DNA from: CAVYTF01 sp963708205
GTDB taxonomy: Bacteria > Bacteroidota > Bacteroidia > Chitinophagales > Chitinophagaceae
Length of the DNA stretch: 64,000 bases
Direction: 5' to 3'
Assembly (NCBI GenBank): GCA_963708205.1
Contig: OY970196.1
Coordinates: 1,984,001-2,048,000 of the forward strand
The notes beneath the pieces were generated by a model, which saw only the letters and a list, made by a program, of their open reading frames with translations, did not search any database and had not been told where the DNA came from. Positions 43,572-52,483 of this stretch are shown here, in pieces (position 1 is the first letter of the stretch; every line of letters begins with the position of its first letter). Both the position numbers and the translations under genes were made by a program.

Positions 43572-43608
43572 ATTTTCAGCGGCAATTTCTTTTTTATTTT
43601 TCAAACCT

Positions 43609-43616
43609 TATCTTTG
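43609..43616 (+). promoter_or_regulatory. -7 element of the ATP synthase operon
   Basis: TATCTTTG is a perfect TAnnTTTG match, 20 bases before the atpB start. No TTTG box is visible at the expected upstream position. Confidence 0.6.
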
Positions 43617-43636
43617 CCGCAAATTTACGGAAAGAT

Positions 43637-44800
43637 ATGTTGCGCAGATGCATGAAATACTTACTGGTTGCGGCTTTCAGCATTTTTCTGCTGTTTTCAA
43701 CTCACCCATCTTTTGCACAAAATTCTTCAGAAAATAAACCAAAGCTTAACGCCGGAGATATTTTAATGGAGCATGTGCTCGATGCACACGAATTTCATTT
43801 TATTACCATTGGTAATAAACAAATAGCATTGCCGCTTCCTGTTATTTTATATTCTCCGCAAAGAGGACTTTCTTTTTTTATGTCGTCTAAATTTAATCAT
43901 GGCGCAACAGCGTATGATGGTTATAGACTGATCGATGATAATTACCTGGAAAAATTAAACGATCAGCATGTTGACACAAAAAAGAATTTAATGAGTGCAG
44001 GCAAAATTATTCCTGTAACAGCAAACGACACGTGGGATGCAACTGCAAAAGTGTACGATTTTTCTATGACTCGCAATGTGGTGCAAATGTTATTGGCATT
44101 GGCTTTACTTATTTGGATAATGCTAAGTATTGCAGCAAAATATAAAAAAGGTATTGGTGTGAAAAGCGCACCAACCGGTTTTCAAAATGCGATGGAGCCT
44201 GTGATTACTTTCATTCGCGATGAAGTTGGCAAGCCAATGCTCGGTAAAAGATGGGAGAAATATATGCCTTATTTGCTCACTGTTTTTTTCTTCATTCTTA
44301 TAAATAATCTGATTGGTTTAATTCCCGGAACTGCAAATGTTACAGGCAATATAGCTTTTACTGCAGTGCTTGGTGTTATTGCGTTTGTGGTGATTATTTT
44401 TAGCAGCAACAAACATTATTGGGGACATATTTTTAATCCGCCGGGTGTTCCTGGCTGGGTGAAAATTATTTTAGTTCCTGTTGAAATCTTAGGCGTTTTT
44501 ACAAAACCCTTTGCTCTTATCATACGTCTTTTTGCAAACATGATCGCAGGGCACATGATGATCACCTGCTTAATTTTACTGATATTTATTTTTGGACAAA
44601 TGAACCTTGGCGCAGGCTATGGTTTTTCGCCGGTATCAATTGCATTTTGTGTATTTGTATATTTTATAGAAATATTGGTTGCCTTTTTGCAGGCATTTAT
44701 TTTTACCATGCTTACTGCTGTATTTATCAGCCAGGCTTTTGAAGGAAGTCATGAACACGAAGGCGGTGCAGCAGATTATAACGATGCAGTGATAGTATAA
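43637..44800 (+). CDS. atpB: ATP synthase subunit a
   Basis: The membrane subunit that carries protons past the c-ring of the F-type ATP synthase. It is 387 residues, longer than in Escherichia coli because of an N-terminal signal-like segment (LLVAAFSIFLLFSTHPSFAQ) and an extra periplasmic region, as is usual in Bacteroidota. The essential Arg lies in KPFALIIRLFANMIAGHM, and PYLLTVFFFILINNLIGLIPG marks the preceding helices. Subunit c follows after 27 bases. Confidence 0.95.
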   Translation: MLRRCMKYLLVAAFSIFLLFSTHPSFAQNSSENKPKLNAGDILMEHVLDAHEFHFITIGNKQIALPLPVILYSPQRGLSFFMSSKFNHGATAYDGYRLIDDNYLEKLNDQHVDTKKNLMSAGKIIPVTANDTWDATAKVYDFSMTRNVVQMLLALALLIWIMLSIAAKYKKGIGVKSAPTGFQNAMEPVITFIRDEVGKPMLGKRWEKYMPYLLTVFFFILINNLIGLIPGTANVTGNIAFTAVLGVIAFVVIIFSSNKHYWGHIFNPPGVPGWVKIILVPVEILGVFTKPFALIIRLFANMIAGHMMITCLILLIFIFGQMNLGAGYGFSPVSIAFCVFVYFIEILVAFLQAFIFTMLTAVFISQAFEGSHEHEGGAADYNDAVIV

Positions 44801-44827
44801 CTTTTTATAAAACAAAAACTGAGAATT

Positions 44828-45094
44828 ATGTCAATGATGACTGTATTATTACAAGCTACCACGGTAGTAACAGGCGCTACAACAGGTGCCGGCTTAGCTG
44901 CTGTTGGTGCAGGTGTTGCTGCAATTGGTGCGGGTATCGGCATTGGACAAGTTGGTAAAGGCGCAGTAGAAAGTATTGCGCGTCAACCCGAAGCACTGAA
45001 CGATATTCGTGCAAACATGATTTTGGCTGCAGCGCTTATTGAAGGTGTTGCCTTGTTTGCGGTGATTGCCGCGCTTATTGTTATTTTTAAATAA
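44828..45094 (+). CDS. atpE: ATP synthase subunit c
   Basis: Forms the rotor ring. The 88-residue protein has two membrane helices, the first Gly/Ala-rich (GAGVAAIGAGIGIGQVGKGA). The loop is ARQPEALNDIR and the ion-binding Glu72 lies in ALIEGVALF. Glu followed by Gly, and no Gln in the first helix at the sodium-ligand position, argue for proton rather than sodium coupling. Confidence 0.96.
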   Translation: MSMMTVLLQATTVVTGATTGAGLAAVGAGVAAIGAGIGIGQVGKGAVESIARQPEALNDIRANMILAAALIEGVALFAVIAALIVIFK

Positions 45095-45175
45095 GCACCT
45101 GAAATTATTACTGCGCTTGATGCAAAGGGCAAAAGGCGCAGCAATAAAATTTTAAAATCAACTTAAAATATTTTT

Positions 45176-45670
45176 ATGGATTTGATGAATCCTGCATTTG
45201 GCTTGCTTCTCTGGACGTTTCTTGCATTTATAATTGTTTTTTTTATTTTGAAAAAATTTGCATGGAAACCCATTCTTTCTTCCTTAAAAGAAAGGGAAAA
45301 AAATATTGCTGATGCTATTTCTTCTGCAGAAAAAATAAAGATAGAAATGGCGCAACTTAAAAATGAGAATGAAAGTTTGCTTGCACAGGCGCGTGATGAA
45401 AGAGCAGAAATGGTGAAGGAAGCAAAAAGAACGTCTGATAAAATGATAAGCGAAGCAAAGGACAAAGCAAAAACAGAATATGACCGCATTGTAGCAGAAG
45501 CGCAACAAGCAATTGAGCAACAAAAAAATGCTGCTTTGATAGATGTAAAAAATCAGGTTGGAAAATTAGTGATAGAAGTTGCTGAGAAAGTTTTGAGAAA
45601 AGAATTGGCTGATAAAAGCGCACAGGAAACGTATATAAAACAATTAGCAGACGGCGTAAAATTGAATTAA
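45176..45670 (+). CDS. atpF: ATP synthase subunit b
   Basis: The peripheral stalk that holds the catalytic head against rotation. The 164 residues consist of one N-terminal membrane helix (GLLLWTFLAFIIVFFILKKFAW) and a long, charged helical coiled coil rich in Glu, Lys and Ala. It lies in normal order between subunits c and delta. Confidence 0.95.
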   Translation: MDLMNPAFGLLLWTFLAFIIVFFILKKFAWKPILSSLKEREKNIADAISSAEKIKIEMAQLKNENESLLAQARDERAEMVKEAKRTSDKMISEAKDKAKTEYDRIVAEAQQAIEQQKNAALIDVKNQVGKLVIEVAEKVLRKELADKSAQETYIKQLADGVKLN

Positions 45671-45677
45671 GAAGTAC

Positions 45678-46241
45678 ATGCCCAATCCACGTTTAGCAGC
45701 ACGATATGCAAAAAGTTTGATTGATCTTGCAACAGAAAAAAATCAATTGCAGGTCGTTTATGAAGACATGAAGTATATGCAAAGTCTTTGCAGAAACAGC
45801 CGAGAGTTTGTAAATGTTCTCCGTAGTCCGATTGTAAAAGCCGATAAAAAAAATGCTGTAATTGATGCACTCACAAAAGGCAAAGTGAGTGGGCTAACAC
45901 ATTCATTTACAAAATTACTTATTGCAAAAGGTCGCGAAGAAGATTTGCCTGAAGTCGTGAATGCAGTGATTGAACAATACAATATAATCAACGGAATTCA
46001 TAAAGTCAAAATCACGACAGCCATAACCATCAGCGACGATTTGAAAAACAGCATTGCAAACAAAGTAAGATCAGAGGCTGGACTGGAAAATATAGAGCTT
46101 GAAACAAAAGCAGATGAAGGTTTGATTGGCGGTTTTGTTTTAGAGTTTAATAATAATCTTGTAGATGCAAGCATAGCAAGGGATTTACGCGATATTAAAA
46201 ATCAATTTGAAAAAAATGTGTATGTGCATCACATACGCTAA
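45678..46241 (+). CDS. atpH: ATP synthase subunit delta
   Basis: Links the peripheral stalk to the catalytic head. The 187-residue protein starts MPNPRLAARYAKSLIDLA, and its C-terminal KADEGLIGGFVLEFNNNLVDASIARDL is the family signature. It follows atpF by 7 bases. A dispersed repeat separates it from atpA. Confidence 0.95.
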   Translation: MPNPRLAARYAKSLIDLATEKNQLQVVYEDMKYMQSLCRNSREFVNVLRSPIVKADKKNAVIDALTKGKVSGLTHSFTKLLIAKGREEDLPEVVNAVIEQYNIINGIHKVKITTAITISDDLKNSIANKVRSEAGLENIELETKADEGLIGGFVLEFNNNLVDASIARDLRDIKNQFEKNVYVHHIR

Positions 46242-46252
46242 AGATGAATAAT

Positions 46253-46318
46253 GTGCAAAGCGTACAAGAGTGCGACGCAACGATGATGCTATGAAAAACT
46301 AAAGCACGGATAAAAAAA
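46253..46318 (+). repeat. Dispersed intergenic repeat, copy 5
   Basis: Contains GTACAAGAGTGCGACGCAA, then CGATGATGCTATGAAAAAC, flanked by GTGC and GCAC (46253-46256 and 46304-46307), and followed by an A-run. It lies inside the ATP synthase operon, between atpH and atpA. Confidence 0.8.
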
Positions 46319-46337
46319 TAAAAAATAAATTTGATAT

Positions 46338-47915
46338 ATGGTTGAAATAAAACCCGATGAGATTTCGGCAATATTAAGGCAACAATTAAGCAATACAGAC
46401 TCTGCTACAACACTTGAAGAAGTAGGAACCGTTTTGCAGGTAGGCGATGGTATTGCGCGCGTGTATGGGTTAAACAATGTGCGCAGCGGAGAATTGGTTG
46501 AGTTTGAAAATGGAACAAAAGCAATTGCTTTAAATCTTGAAGAAGATAATGTTGGTGTCGTGCTTATGGGTGAAAGCGGCGACGTGAAAGAAGGCGCAAC
46601 TGTAAAACGTACTGGTGAAATCGCTTCTATAAAAGTTGGTGAAGGACTGGTTGGACGTGTTATAAATACATTAGGAGAACCGATTGATGGCAAAGGTCCA
46701 ATCAACGGCGAATTGTATGAGATGCCCTTGGAGCGCAAAGCGCCCGGCGTTATTTATCGTGAACCTGTGAAGGAACCACTGCAAACCGGTATTAAAGCTA
46801 TTGACGCAATGATCCCGATTGGTCGTGGACAAAGAGAGCTTGTAATTGGTGACAGGCAAACAGGCAAAAGTGCAATTTGCATTGATACAATAATTAACCA
46901 AAAAGAATTTTACGAAATAGGCAAGCCGGTATATTGTATTTATGTTGCGATAGGACAAAAAGCATCGACCATTGCAGGTGTAATGAAAACGCTGCAGGAT
47001 AATGGCGCTTTGGTTTATACAACAATTGTAGCGGCAAGTGCAAGCGATCCTGCACCATTACAATTTTATGCACCATTTGCAGGCGCAGCAATCGGAGAAT
47101 TTTTTCGGGATACCGGAAGACCTGCGTTAATTATTTATGATGATCTTTCAAAGCAAGCAGTTGCTTATCGCGAAGTTTCTTTGTTGCTTCGTCGCCCTCC
47201 GGGAAGAGAAGCATATCCCGGTGATGTATTTTATTTACATAGTCGTTTGCTTGAACGTGCTGCAAAAATTATTTCTAATAATGATGTGGCCAGAAACATG
47301 AACGATCTTCCTGAATCTATAAAACATCTTGCAAAAGGTGGTGGCAGTTTAACTGCGTTACCAATCATTGAAACGCAAGCTGGCGATGTATCTGCATACA
47401 TTCCTACAAATGTGATTTCTATTACAGATGGTCAAATATTTTTAGAAGGCAATCTGTTTAATTCAGGTATTCGTCCCGCAATTAATGTGGGTATTTCTGT
47501 AAGTCGTGTTGGTGGCAATGCGCAGATTAAGTCAATGAAAAAAGTCGCAGGAACATTAAAACTTGACCAGGCATTGTATCGTGAAATGGAAGCATTTTCT
47601 AAATTCGGTGGAGACCTTGATGCTGCTACAAAACTTGTTATTGATAAAGGCGCGCGCAATGTTGAAATATTAAAGCAGGCACAATATTCACCGATGGCTG
47701 TTGAAAAGCAAGTAGCGATTATTTATCTTGGAACGCAAGGTTTGATACGTGATGTGGCAGTAAAAAAAGTGAAAGCTTTTGAAGAACATTTTTTGTTGGA
47801 AATGCAAAATAAATATCCGGATATTTTAGCTGAATTTAAAAAAGGAAATTTGCCGGATGATGGAATTAAAAAAATGGTTGAGCTGGCTAAAGGAATAATT
47901 CCTCAGTATAAATAA
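46338..47915 (+). CDS. atpA: ATP synthase subunit alpha
   Basis: Non-catalytic nucleotide-binding subunit of the F1 head. The 525-residue protein has Walker A GDRQTGKSA near 172-180, the ALIIYDDLSKQAVAYREVSLLLRRPPGREAYPGD region (key part DDLSKQAVAYR) and VGISVSRVGGNAQ. It is the last gene of this cluster. A terminator follows, and the gamma, beta and epsilon genes are not in the window. Confidence 0.97.
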   Translation: MVEIKPDEISAILRQQLSNTDSATTLEEVGTVLQVGDGIARVYGLNNVRSGELVEFENGTKAIALNLEEDNVGVVLMGESGDVKEGATVKRTGEIASIKVGEGLVGRVINTLGEPIDGKGPINGELYEMPLERKAPGVIYREPVKEPLQTGIKAIDAMIPIGRGQRELVIGDRQTGKSAICIDTIINQKEFYEIGKPVYCIYVAIGQKASTIAGVMKTLQDNGALVYTTIVAASASDPAPLQFYAPFAGAAIGEFFRDTGRPALIIYDDLSKQAVAYREVSLLLRRPPGREAYPGDVFYLHSRLLERAAKIISNNDVARNMNDLPESIKHLAKGGGSLTALPIIETQAGDVSAYIPTNVISITDGQIFLEGNLFNSGIRPAINVGISVSRVGGNAQIKSMKKVAGTLKLDQALYREMEAFSKFGGDLDAATKLVIDKGARNVEILKQAQYSPMAVEKQVAIIYLGTQGLIRDVAVKKVKAFEEHFLLEMQNKYPDILAEFKKGNLPDDGIKKMVELAKGIIPQYK

Positions 47916-47933
47916 TTTCTATTTTTAAAGATC

Positions 47934-47960
47934 AAGCCTCGATGTTTCGGGGCTTTTTTA
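47934..47960 (+). terminator. Rho-independent terminator after atpA
   Basis: AGCCTCGA and TCGGGGCT form an 8-bp stem (one G-U pair) with a short loop, followed by a T-run. It lies about 20 bases after the atpA stop. Confidence 0.88.
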
Positions 47961-48065
47961 TTTGGGATGAATCTGAATTCCCGAGCATTGGGACTTGCAG
48001 TGAATATCTTCATTTTCCAAACTTATTTTCAGAATAAGATTTTTAAAATTCAATTCAAAAAATAA

Positions 48066-48097
48066 TTTGGTTTATAAAATAAACTACTCTATGTTTG
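48066..48097 (+). promoter_or_regulatory. Bacteroidota-type promoter of the TonB receptor operon
   Basis: TTTG (48066-48069), 20 bases, then TATGTTTG (48090-48097). This closely matches the phylum consensus and lies 21 bases before the ATG at 48119. Confidence 0.85.
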
Positions 48098-48118
48098 TGT
48101 TTTGAAACTATTTAAGGC

Positions 48119-50362
48119 ATGAAAAATTTTATTGTTGTTTTTCTTTTTATCATTTCAGCATCGCTGCATGCACAGATAAAAATTAGCGGCAAAATAAAAG
48201 ATAATAAAGGCAAGCCTGCAATTGGCGCCAGCGTTACTTTACTTAATACGTACGATGGTGCAACGGCTGATTCAGCAGGAAATTTTTCTTTTATAACTTC
48301 TGAAAAGGGAATACATATTCTTGAAATATCAACTGATGGGTTTAAAATAATTGATCAAAAAATAGACATCCAAAAAGAACCAATAGTAATTGATCTTTCA
48401 CTTAAAGAAAAATTAGACGAACTAAAAGCTGTAACTGTTACTGCCGGCGCGTTTGCAGCAGGTGACACAAAAAGGGCAACCGTAGTTTTGAATGCAATAG
48501 ATGTCGCAACAGTTGGCGGAGGCAATGCCGATATTACTTCTGCATTAAAAACTTTACCTGGCGCACAGCAAATTGGCGAGCAGGAAGGTTTGTTTGTTCG
48601 TGGTGGAGAGGGCTATGAAACAAAACAATTTATTGATGGCACACTCGTAAATAATCCTTACTTCACAAGCATTCCGGACCTCGCAACACGCGGACGTTTT
48701 TCTCCATTTTTATTTAAAGGAACAGTTTTTACAACAGGCGGATATTCTGCTTTGTACGGACAGGCTTTGTCTTCGGCATTGTTACTTGAGTCAATTGATC
48801 TGCCTGAGAAGTCAGAAGTCAGCGCTTCATTTTCTCCATTGCTTGTTGGTACCGGCACACAACAACTTGCAAAAAATAAAAATTTTTCTTATGGATTTGA
48901 TTATGATTACATTAATGTGAGTTTATATTTTGACGCAGTAAAACAATCTGTTGATTATTTTAAAGTGCCGGAATTTCATACAGCAGATGCCAATTTTCGC
49001 ATTAAAACTAAAAACGGTGGCATGATAAAATATTATACAACTTTTGATTACAGCAATCTTGGTTTGAGAAGACAAGACGTTGACAGTTTGCCAATGAAAG
49101 ATGCATACGCATTGACAAATCATGATTGGTATAATAATTTAAGCTGGCGCGAAAATTTAGGAGATGGATGGAAAATGAATCTTGGTTCAAGCTACAGTAC
49201 CAACCTCGATAATCTTACTACCACTTTACAAAATTCACAAAATCAAAATGTTTATTTTCCAACAGCGCCATGGTTTTACAGCAAAGATTTTGTGCTGGAC
49301 AGCAAGCAGCAATTGGCACAAATAAAAGCAGTCTTTGAAAAAAAATTAGGCGGCATAAGTTCTGTTCGTTTTGGAAGCGAATATTGGTATTCGAATGATA
49401 AATACATTTATAATGATACCACATCAAAGCTCATAGATAATTATAATGCAGTGTTTGCAGAAGGTGATGTGCATTTTAGCAATGAGCTTGCAGCCGAAGT
49501 GGGGCTTAGGTTTGAGCATTCTACCATCATAAATAAATCAGACATCGCACCACGTATTTCGTTGGCTTATAAAGTTGGAACAGGTGCACAAATTTCTGCA
49601 GCGTATGGAATATTTTATCAAAAACCTGAATTGCAGCAATTGCTTTACACAACAAATCTTAACTACATACAGGCAACACATTATATTATCAATTATCAGA
49701 AAATAGTTAAGGATAGAATTTTTCGTGTGGAAGCATTTTATAAAAAATATGATGATCTGATTAAAACAGTGCCTTTAAGTTATAACTATGCTTTATATAA
49801 TAATGCAGGAAGCGGTTATGCAAAAGGAATTGAATTATTTTGGCGTGATAAAAAAACATTTAAAAATTTAGATTATTGGATCAGCTATTCTTATCTCCAT
49901 ACAAAAAGAAATTTTCTTAATTATCCGTATGAAATAACACCTGATTTCGCAGCAAAAAATACAGCTTCTCTTGTAGTAAAAAGATTTATTACTAAAATAA
50001 AAACAGGTTTCAACTTTACTTATAGTTATGCAACCGGCAGACCTTATTATGATTTTTTATACAACAATAGAAGCAACAAATATATTATCGACGATAATGG
50101 ACAAACCAAAGACTACAACAGTCTTGGCTTCAGCGTAAATTATGTGCCAAGTGTTGGAAAGCCCAATGCACGCGTGTTTTGGGTGCTCGTAGGTTCTGTA
50201 ACAAATGTTCTGGGCAGTAATAATATTTACGGATATAATTACTCATTGAACGGAGAAAATAAAGTTGCCATTACGCCACCAGCCACAAGATTTTATTTTA
50301 TCGGCGTATTTCTAAGTTGGGGCGTTGACAGAACACAAGATGCGATCAACAATAATTTGTAA
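48119..50362 (+). CDS. TonB-dependent outer-membrane receptor
   Basis: A 747-residue receptor that takes up a ligand using TonB energy. Signal peptide (1-19, ending LHAQ), carboxypeptidase-like beta-sandwich (about 22-100; GKIKDNKGKPAIGASVTLLN), then a plug domain with DITSALKTLPGAQQIGEQEGLFVRGG (key parts ALKTLPG and LFVRGG), then a barrel of strand-rich sequence. It is smaller than SusC proteins, has no SusD partner, and heads a short operon with 2TM proteins and a winged-helix regulator. Ligand unknown. Confidence 0.92.
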   Translation: MKNFIVVFLFIISASLHAQIKISGKIKDNKGKPAIGASVTLLNTYDGATADSAGNFSFITSEKGIHILEISTDGFKIIDQKIDIQKEPIVIDLSLKEKLDELKAVTVTAGAFAAGDTKRATVVLNAIDVATVGGGNADITSALKTLPGAQQIGEQEGLFVRGGEGYETKQFIDGTLVNNPYFTSIPDLATRGRFSPFLFKGTVFTTGGYSALYGQALSSALLLESIDLPEKSEVSASFSPLLVGTGTQQLAKNKNFSYGFDYDYINVSLYFDAVKQSVDYFKVPEFHTADANFRIKTKNGGMIKYYTTFDYSNLGLRRQDVDSLPMKDAYALTNHDWYNNLSWRENLGDGWKMNLGSSYSTNLDNLTTTLQNSQNQNVYFPTAPWFYSKDFVLDSKQQLAQIKAVFEKKLGGISSVRFGSEYWYSNDKYIYNDTTSKLIDNYNAVFAEGDVHFSNELAAEVGLRFEHSTIINKSDIAPRISLAYKVGTGAQISAAYGIFYQKPELQQLLYTTNLNYIQATHYIINYQKIVKDRIFRVEAFYKKYDDLIKTVPLSYNYALYNNAGSGYAKGIELFWRDKKTFKNLDYWISYSYLHTKRNFLNYPYEITPDFAAKNTASLVVKRFITKIKTGFNFTYSYATGRPYYDFLYNNRSNKYIIDDNGQTKDYNSLGFSVNYVPSVGKPNARVFWVLVGSVTNVLGSNNIYGYNYSLNGENKVAITPPATRFYFIGVFLSWGVDRTQDAINNNL

Positions 50363-50392
50363 TTAAATTTTTCTTTAAACAAAACAACTTTT

Positions 50393-50737
50393 ATGGATGA
50401 TATAAAACAAAATGAAGAAGAAATGACACCGCAGGAAAGCCTGAAACTGATCGGCAAAGTGTTGAACAAAGTACAGGATGATAATTTATGGAAAGTGGCA
50501 AAGAAGCGTTCAGCATTTAAAGTGTCTGCTACAATTTATCTTGGCATCAACGCATTTCTTGTTGGGCTTTGGTATATAACTACCGGACCAAACTCATACT
50601 TCTGGCCAATGTGGCCGATGGCTGGTTGGGGCTTGGGAATTCTTTTTCAATTTGTTGATGCTTATCTGGGCAATGGAGTTTTTTCAGAAGAAAAAGAATT
50701 TGAAAAGTTGAAGAAAAAATCAAACAAAAATTTTTAA
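50393..50737 (+). CDS. 2TM domain protein
   Basis: A 114-residue protein with the 2TM domain: a basic amphipathic start (LWKVAKKRSAFKVSATIYL), two membrane helices separated by TTGPNSYFWPMWPMAGWG, and a charged tail. It is about 60% similar by eye to the next gene, so the two arose by duplication. 2TM domains occur alone or fused to histidine kinases and LytTR regulators in this phylum; their role is not established. Confidence 0.85.
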   Translation: MDDIKQNEEEMTPQESLKLIGKVLNKVQDDNLWKVAKKRSAFKVSATIYLGINAFLVGLWYITTGPNSYFWPMWPMAGWGLGILFQFVDAYLGNGVFSEEKEFEKLKKKSNKNF

Positions 50738-50767
50738 TACATATTTTCTCATCTTAAAAATATAATC

Positions 50768-51052
50768 ATGATTACTCAACAACGCGAAGAGATTCTCTGG
50801 AAGACTGCAAAGAAAAGAGCAGCTTTCAAACAAACATGCTTTCTTTATTTTGTAATAAATGCTTTTCTTATTGGCATTTGGTTTTTCTCGACAGGTCCGT
50901 TCAGTTATTTCTGGCCAAAATGGCCAATGCTTGGATGGGGTTTAGGACTCGCACTTCAATATTTTGACGCATATCAAAGCAACATGATCTTTTCTGCAGA
51001 AGATGAATACATCAAGTTGCAGAACGAAACCAATCTCAGCAATTTTCAATAA
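50768..51052 (+). CDS. 2TM domain protein (paralogue)
   Basis: A 94-residue 2TM protein with the same layout as its upstream neighbour: LWKTAKKRAAFKQT, then STGPFSYFWPKWPMLGWGLGL (key part SYFWPKWPMLGWG), with an acidic C-terminal tail. The 30-base gap on each side suggests one transcript. The pair may form a hetero-oligomer; this is inference. Confidence 0.85.
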   Translation: MITQQREEILWKTAKKRAAFKQTCFLYFVINAFLIGIWFFSTGPFSYFWPKWPMLGWGLGLALQYFDAYQSNMIFSAEDEYIKLQNETNLSNFQ

Positions 51053-51085
51053 TAAATTTCTATCATCAATTAAAAAAATCATCAC

Positions 51086-51724
51086 ATGAAAAAAATTCTT
51101 TTAGCAGTCGCATTAATTGCAGTGATAAACACACATGCGCAAAGCGATAAATACGCTGCCACAATGCAGCAAAAACTTTCCATGTTTGACAGTGTAAAAA
51201 CAACTGCAGATTATATTAGTCTTTCTGATGCATTTGCCCGTATTGGCGATGCAGAAAAAACACAATGGCTTCCTTATTATTATGCTGGTCTTGCATTGTC
51301 AACTGCAGGGTGGATGGATAATAATATTGATAAAGATGCAAACAGTGATAAAATAAAAAGTTATTGTGATAAGGCTGAAGCAAACACAACATTACCTGCA
51401 GATAAAGCTGAAATCTATGCGATCCGCAATATGGCTGCAACACAGCAAATGCTTGTTGACCCGCAAAACCGCTATATGACGTATGGCACTGAAGCTGCTA
51501 CAGATTTGCAAACAGCAATGCAGCTTGATCCGACAAATCCAAGATTGTATTATTTGCAGGGTATGAGTTTGTTTAATACACCTGAACAATATGGCGGCGG
51601 AAAAGACAAAGCAAAACCTGTTTTTGAAAAAGCAGTTGCTTTATATAAAACGGCACAGCCAAAACCTTTGTATCCAAATTGGGGAGAAAAACAAACAGAA
51701 GCACAGCTTGCTCTTTGCCAATAA
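51086..51724 (+). CDS. Secreted TPR-like protein
   Basis: A 212-residue exported protein (signal peptide MKKILLAVALIAVINTHAQ). The mature part is helical, with TPR-like repeats. One ends AMQLDPTNPRLYYLQGMSLFN near 150, a good TPR helix pair, and another lies in WLPYYYAGLALSTAGW. No enzymatic motif. It is the fourth gene of the receptor operon, and TPR proteins of this kind often bind peptide or protein partners in the periplasm. Partner unknown. Confidence 0.75.
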   Translation: MKKILLAVALIAVINTHAQSDKYAATMQQKLSMFDSVKTTADYISLSDAFARIGDAEKTQWLPYYYAGLALSTAGWMDNNIDKDANSDKIKSYCDKAEANTTLPADKAEIYAIRNMAATQQMLVDPQNRYMTYGTEAATDLQTAMQLDPTNPRLYYLQGMSLFNTPEQYGGGKDKAKPVFEKAVALYKTAQPKPLYPNWGEKQTEAQLALCQ

Positions 51725-51746
51725 TATTTCTATATAGAAGAGATAC

Positions 51747-52043
51747 ATGTTTAATGAACTTGATCCCATATTACATTCTCAATTGCGCCTTGCAGTAATG
51801 AGCATTCTTATCAGTGTAAAGAATGCTGATTTTATTTTTATAAAAGAAAAAACAAATGCCACTGCAGGCAACCTTTCTGTGCAAATACAAAAGTTGAAAG
51901 ATGCAGGTTATATTGAAGTGATAAAAGAATTTAAAGATAATTATCCAAACACTACCTGTAAGATCACAAAGGTTGGCGTAAAAGCATTTGAAGATTATGT
52001 AAAAAGTTTGCAGCAATATTTAAGTGTAAACAAGAAGAACTAA
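51747..52043 (+). CDS. Winged-helix transcriptional regulator
   Basis: A 98-residue DNA-binding protein of the small MarR/ArsR-like winged-helix type. Residues about 10-85 form the fold: LRLAVMSILISVKNADFIFIKE, then NATAGNLSVQIQKLKDAGYIEVIK as the recognition helix and wing (key part NLSVQIQKLKDAGYI). No metal-binding cysteines are seen. It lies 22 bases after the TPR gene and probably regulates this operon; no operator was identified. Confidence 0.85.
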   Translation: MFNELDPILHSQLRLAVMSILISVKNADFIFIKEKTNATAGNLSVQIQKLKDAGYIEVIKEFKDNYPNTTCKITKVGVKAFEDYVKSLQQYLSVNKKN

Positions 52044-52135
52044 ATTAATTTAATCAATTATTAAGCTGTTTTTTTGAGAAGGTTGATGAAGTGATACTGA
52101 AAAATTCTACTTTTAAAATCCAATATCCAATTATC

Positions 52136-52408
52136 ATGAAACAGCCTTTTGCCAACATCACAAAAATGGTGTACGATTTTCTTGTAGTAGAAATTTCCGA
52201 CACGTCTTTTTTAAATCAAAACATTTATTTCGATTATTCTATTCTTTCGCAGGATGAAAAGCCTGTAAGAAAAGGAAGATTTTTCGGCAGCCAGGTTCAG
52301 CTTCGGATGAGCCAAATGGCTGAAGGAAATTATTACCTGCGTTTATTTTTAAACGGAGAACTTTTCGAAAATATAAGTTTTGAAAAGAAGGCAACACTTT
52401 CTTTCTAA
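52136..52408 (+). CDS. Small stand-alone T9SS sorting-domain-like protein
   Basis: A 90-residue protein without a signal peptide. Residues about 15-85 look like a T9SS C-terminal sorting fold: strands around NIYFDYSILSQDEKPVRKG, then VQLRMSQMAEGNYYLRLFLNGELFENISFEKK (key parts VQLRMSQMAEGNYYLRLF). Normally this fold is the tail of a larger cargo. Here it forms the whole protein, starting from the ATG at 52136 (an in-frame GTG lies 45 bases upstream). It sits 75 bases before umuC. Function unknown. Confidence 0.6.
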   Translation: MKQPFANITKMVYDFLVVEISDTSFLNQNIYFDYSILSQDEKPVRKGRFFGSQVQLRMSQMAEGNYYLRLFLNGELFENISFEKKATLSF

Positions 52409-52483
52409 CTAAGAAATTATTTTCAGAAGTTGTAGATTTGATGTCCATTCATTTCAAATATTGAATGAACTGGCTATCAATTT

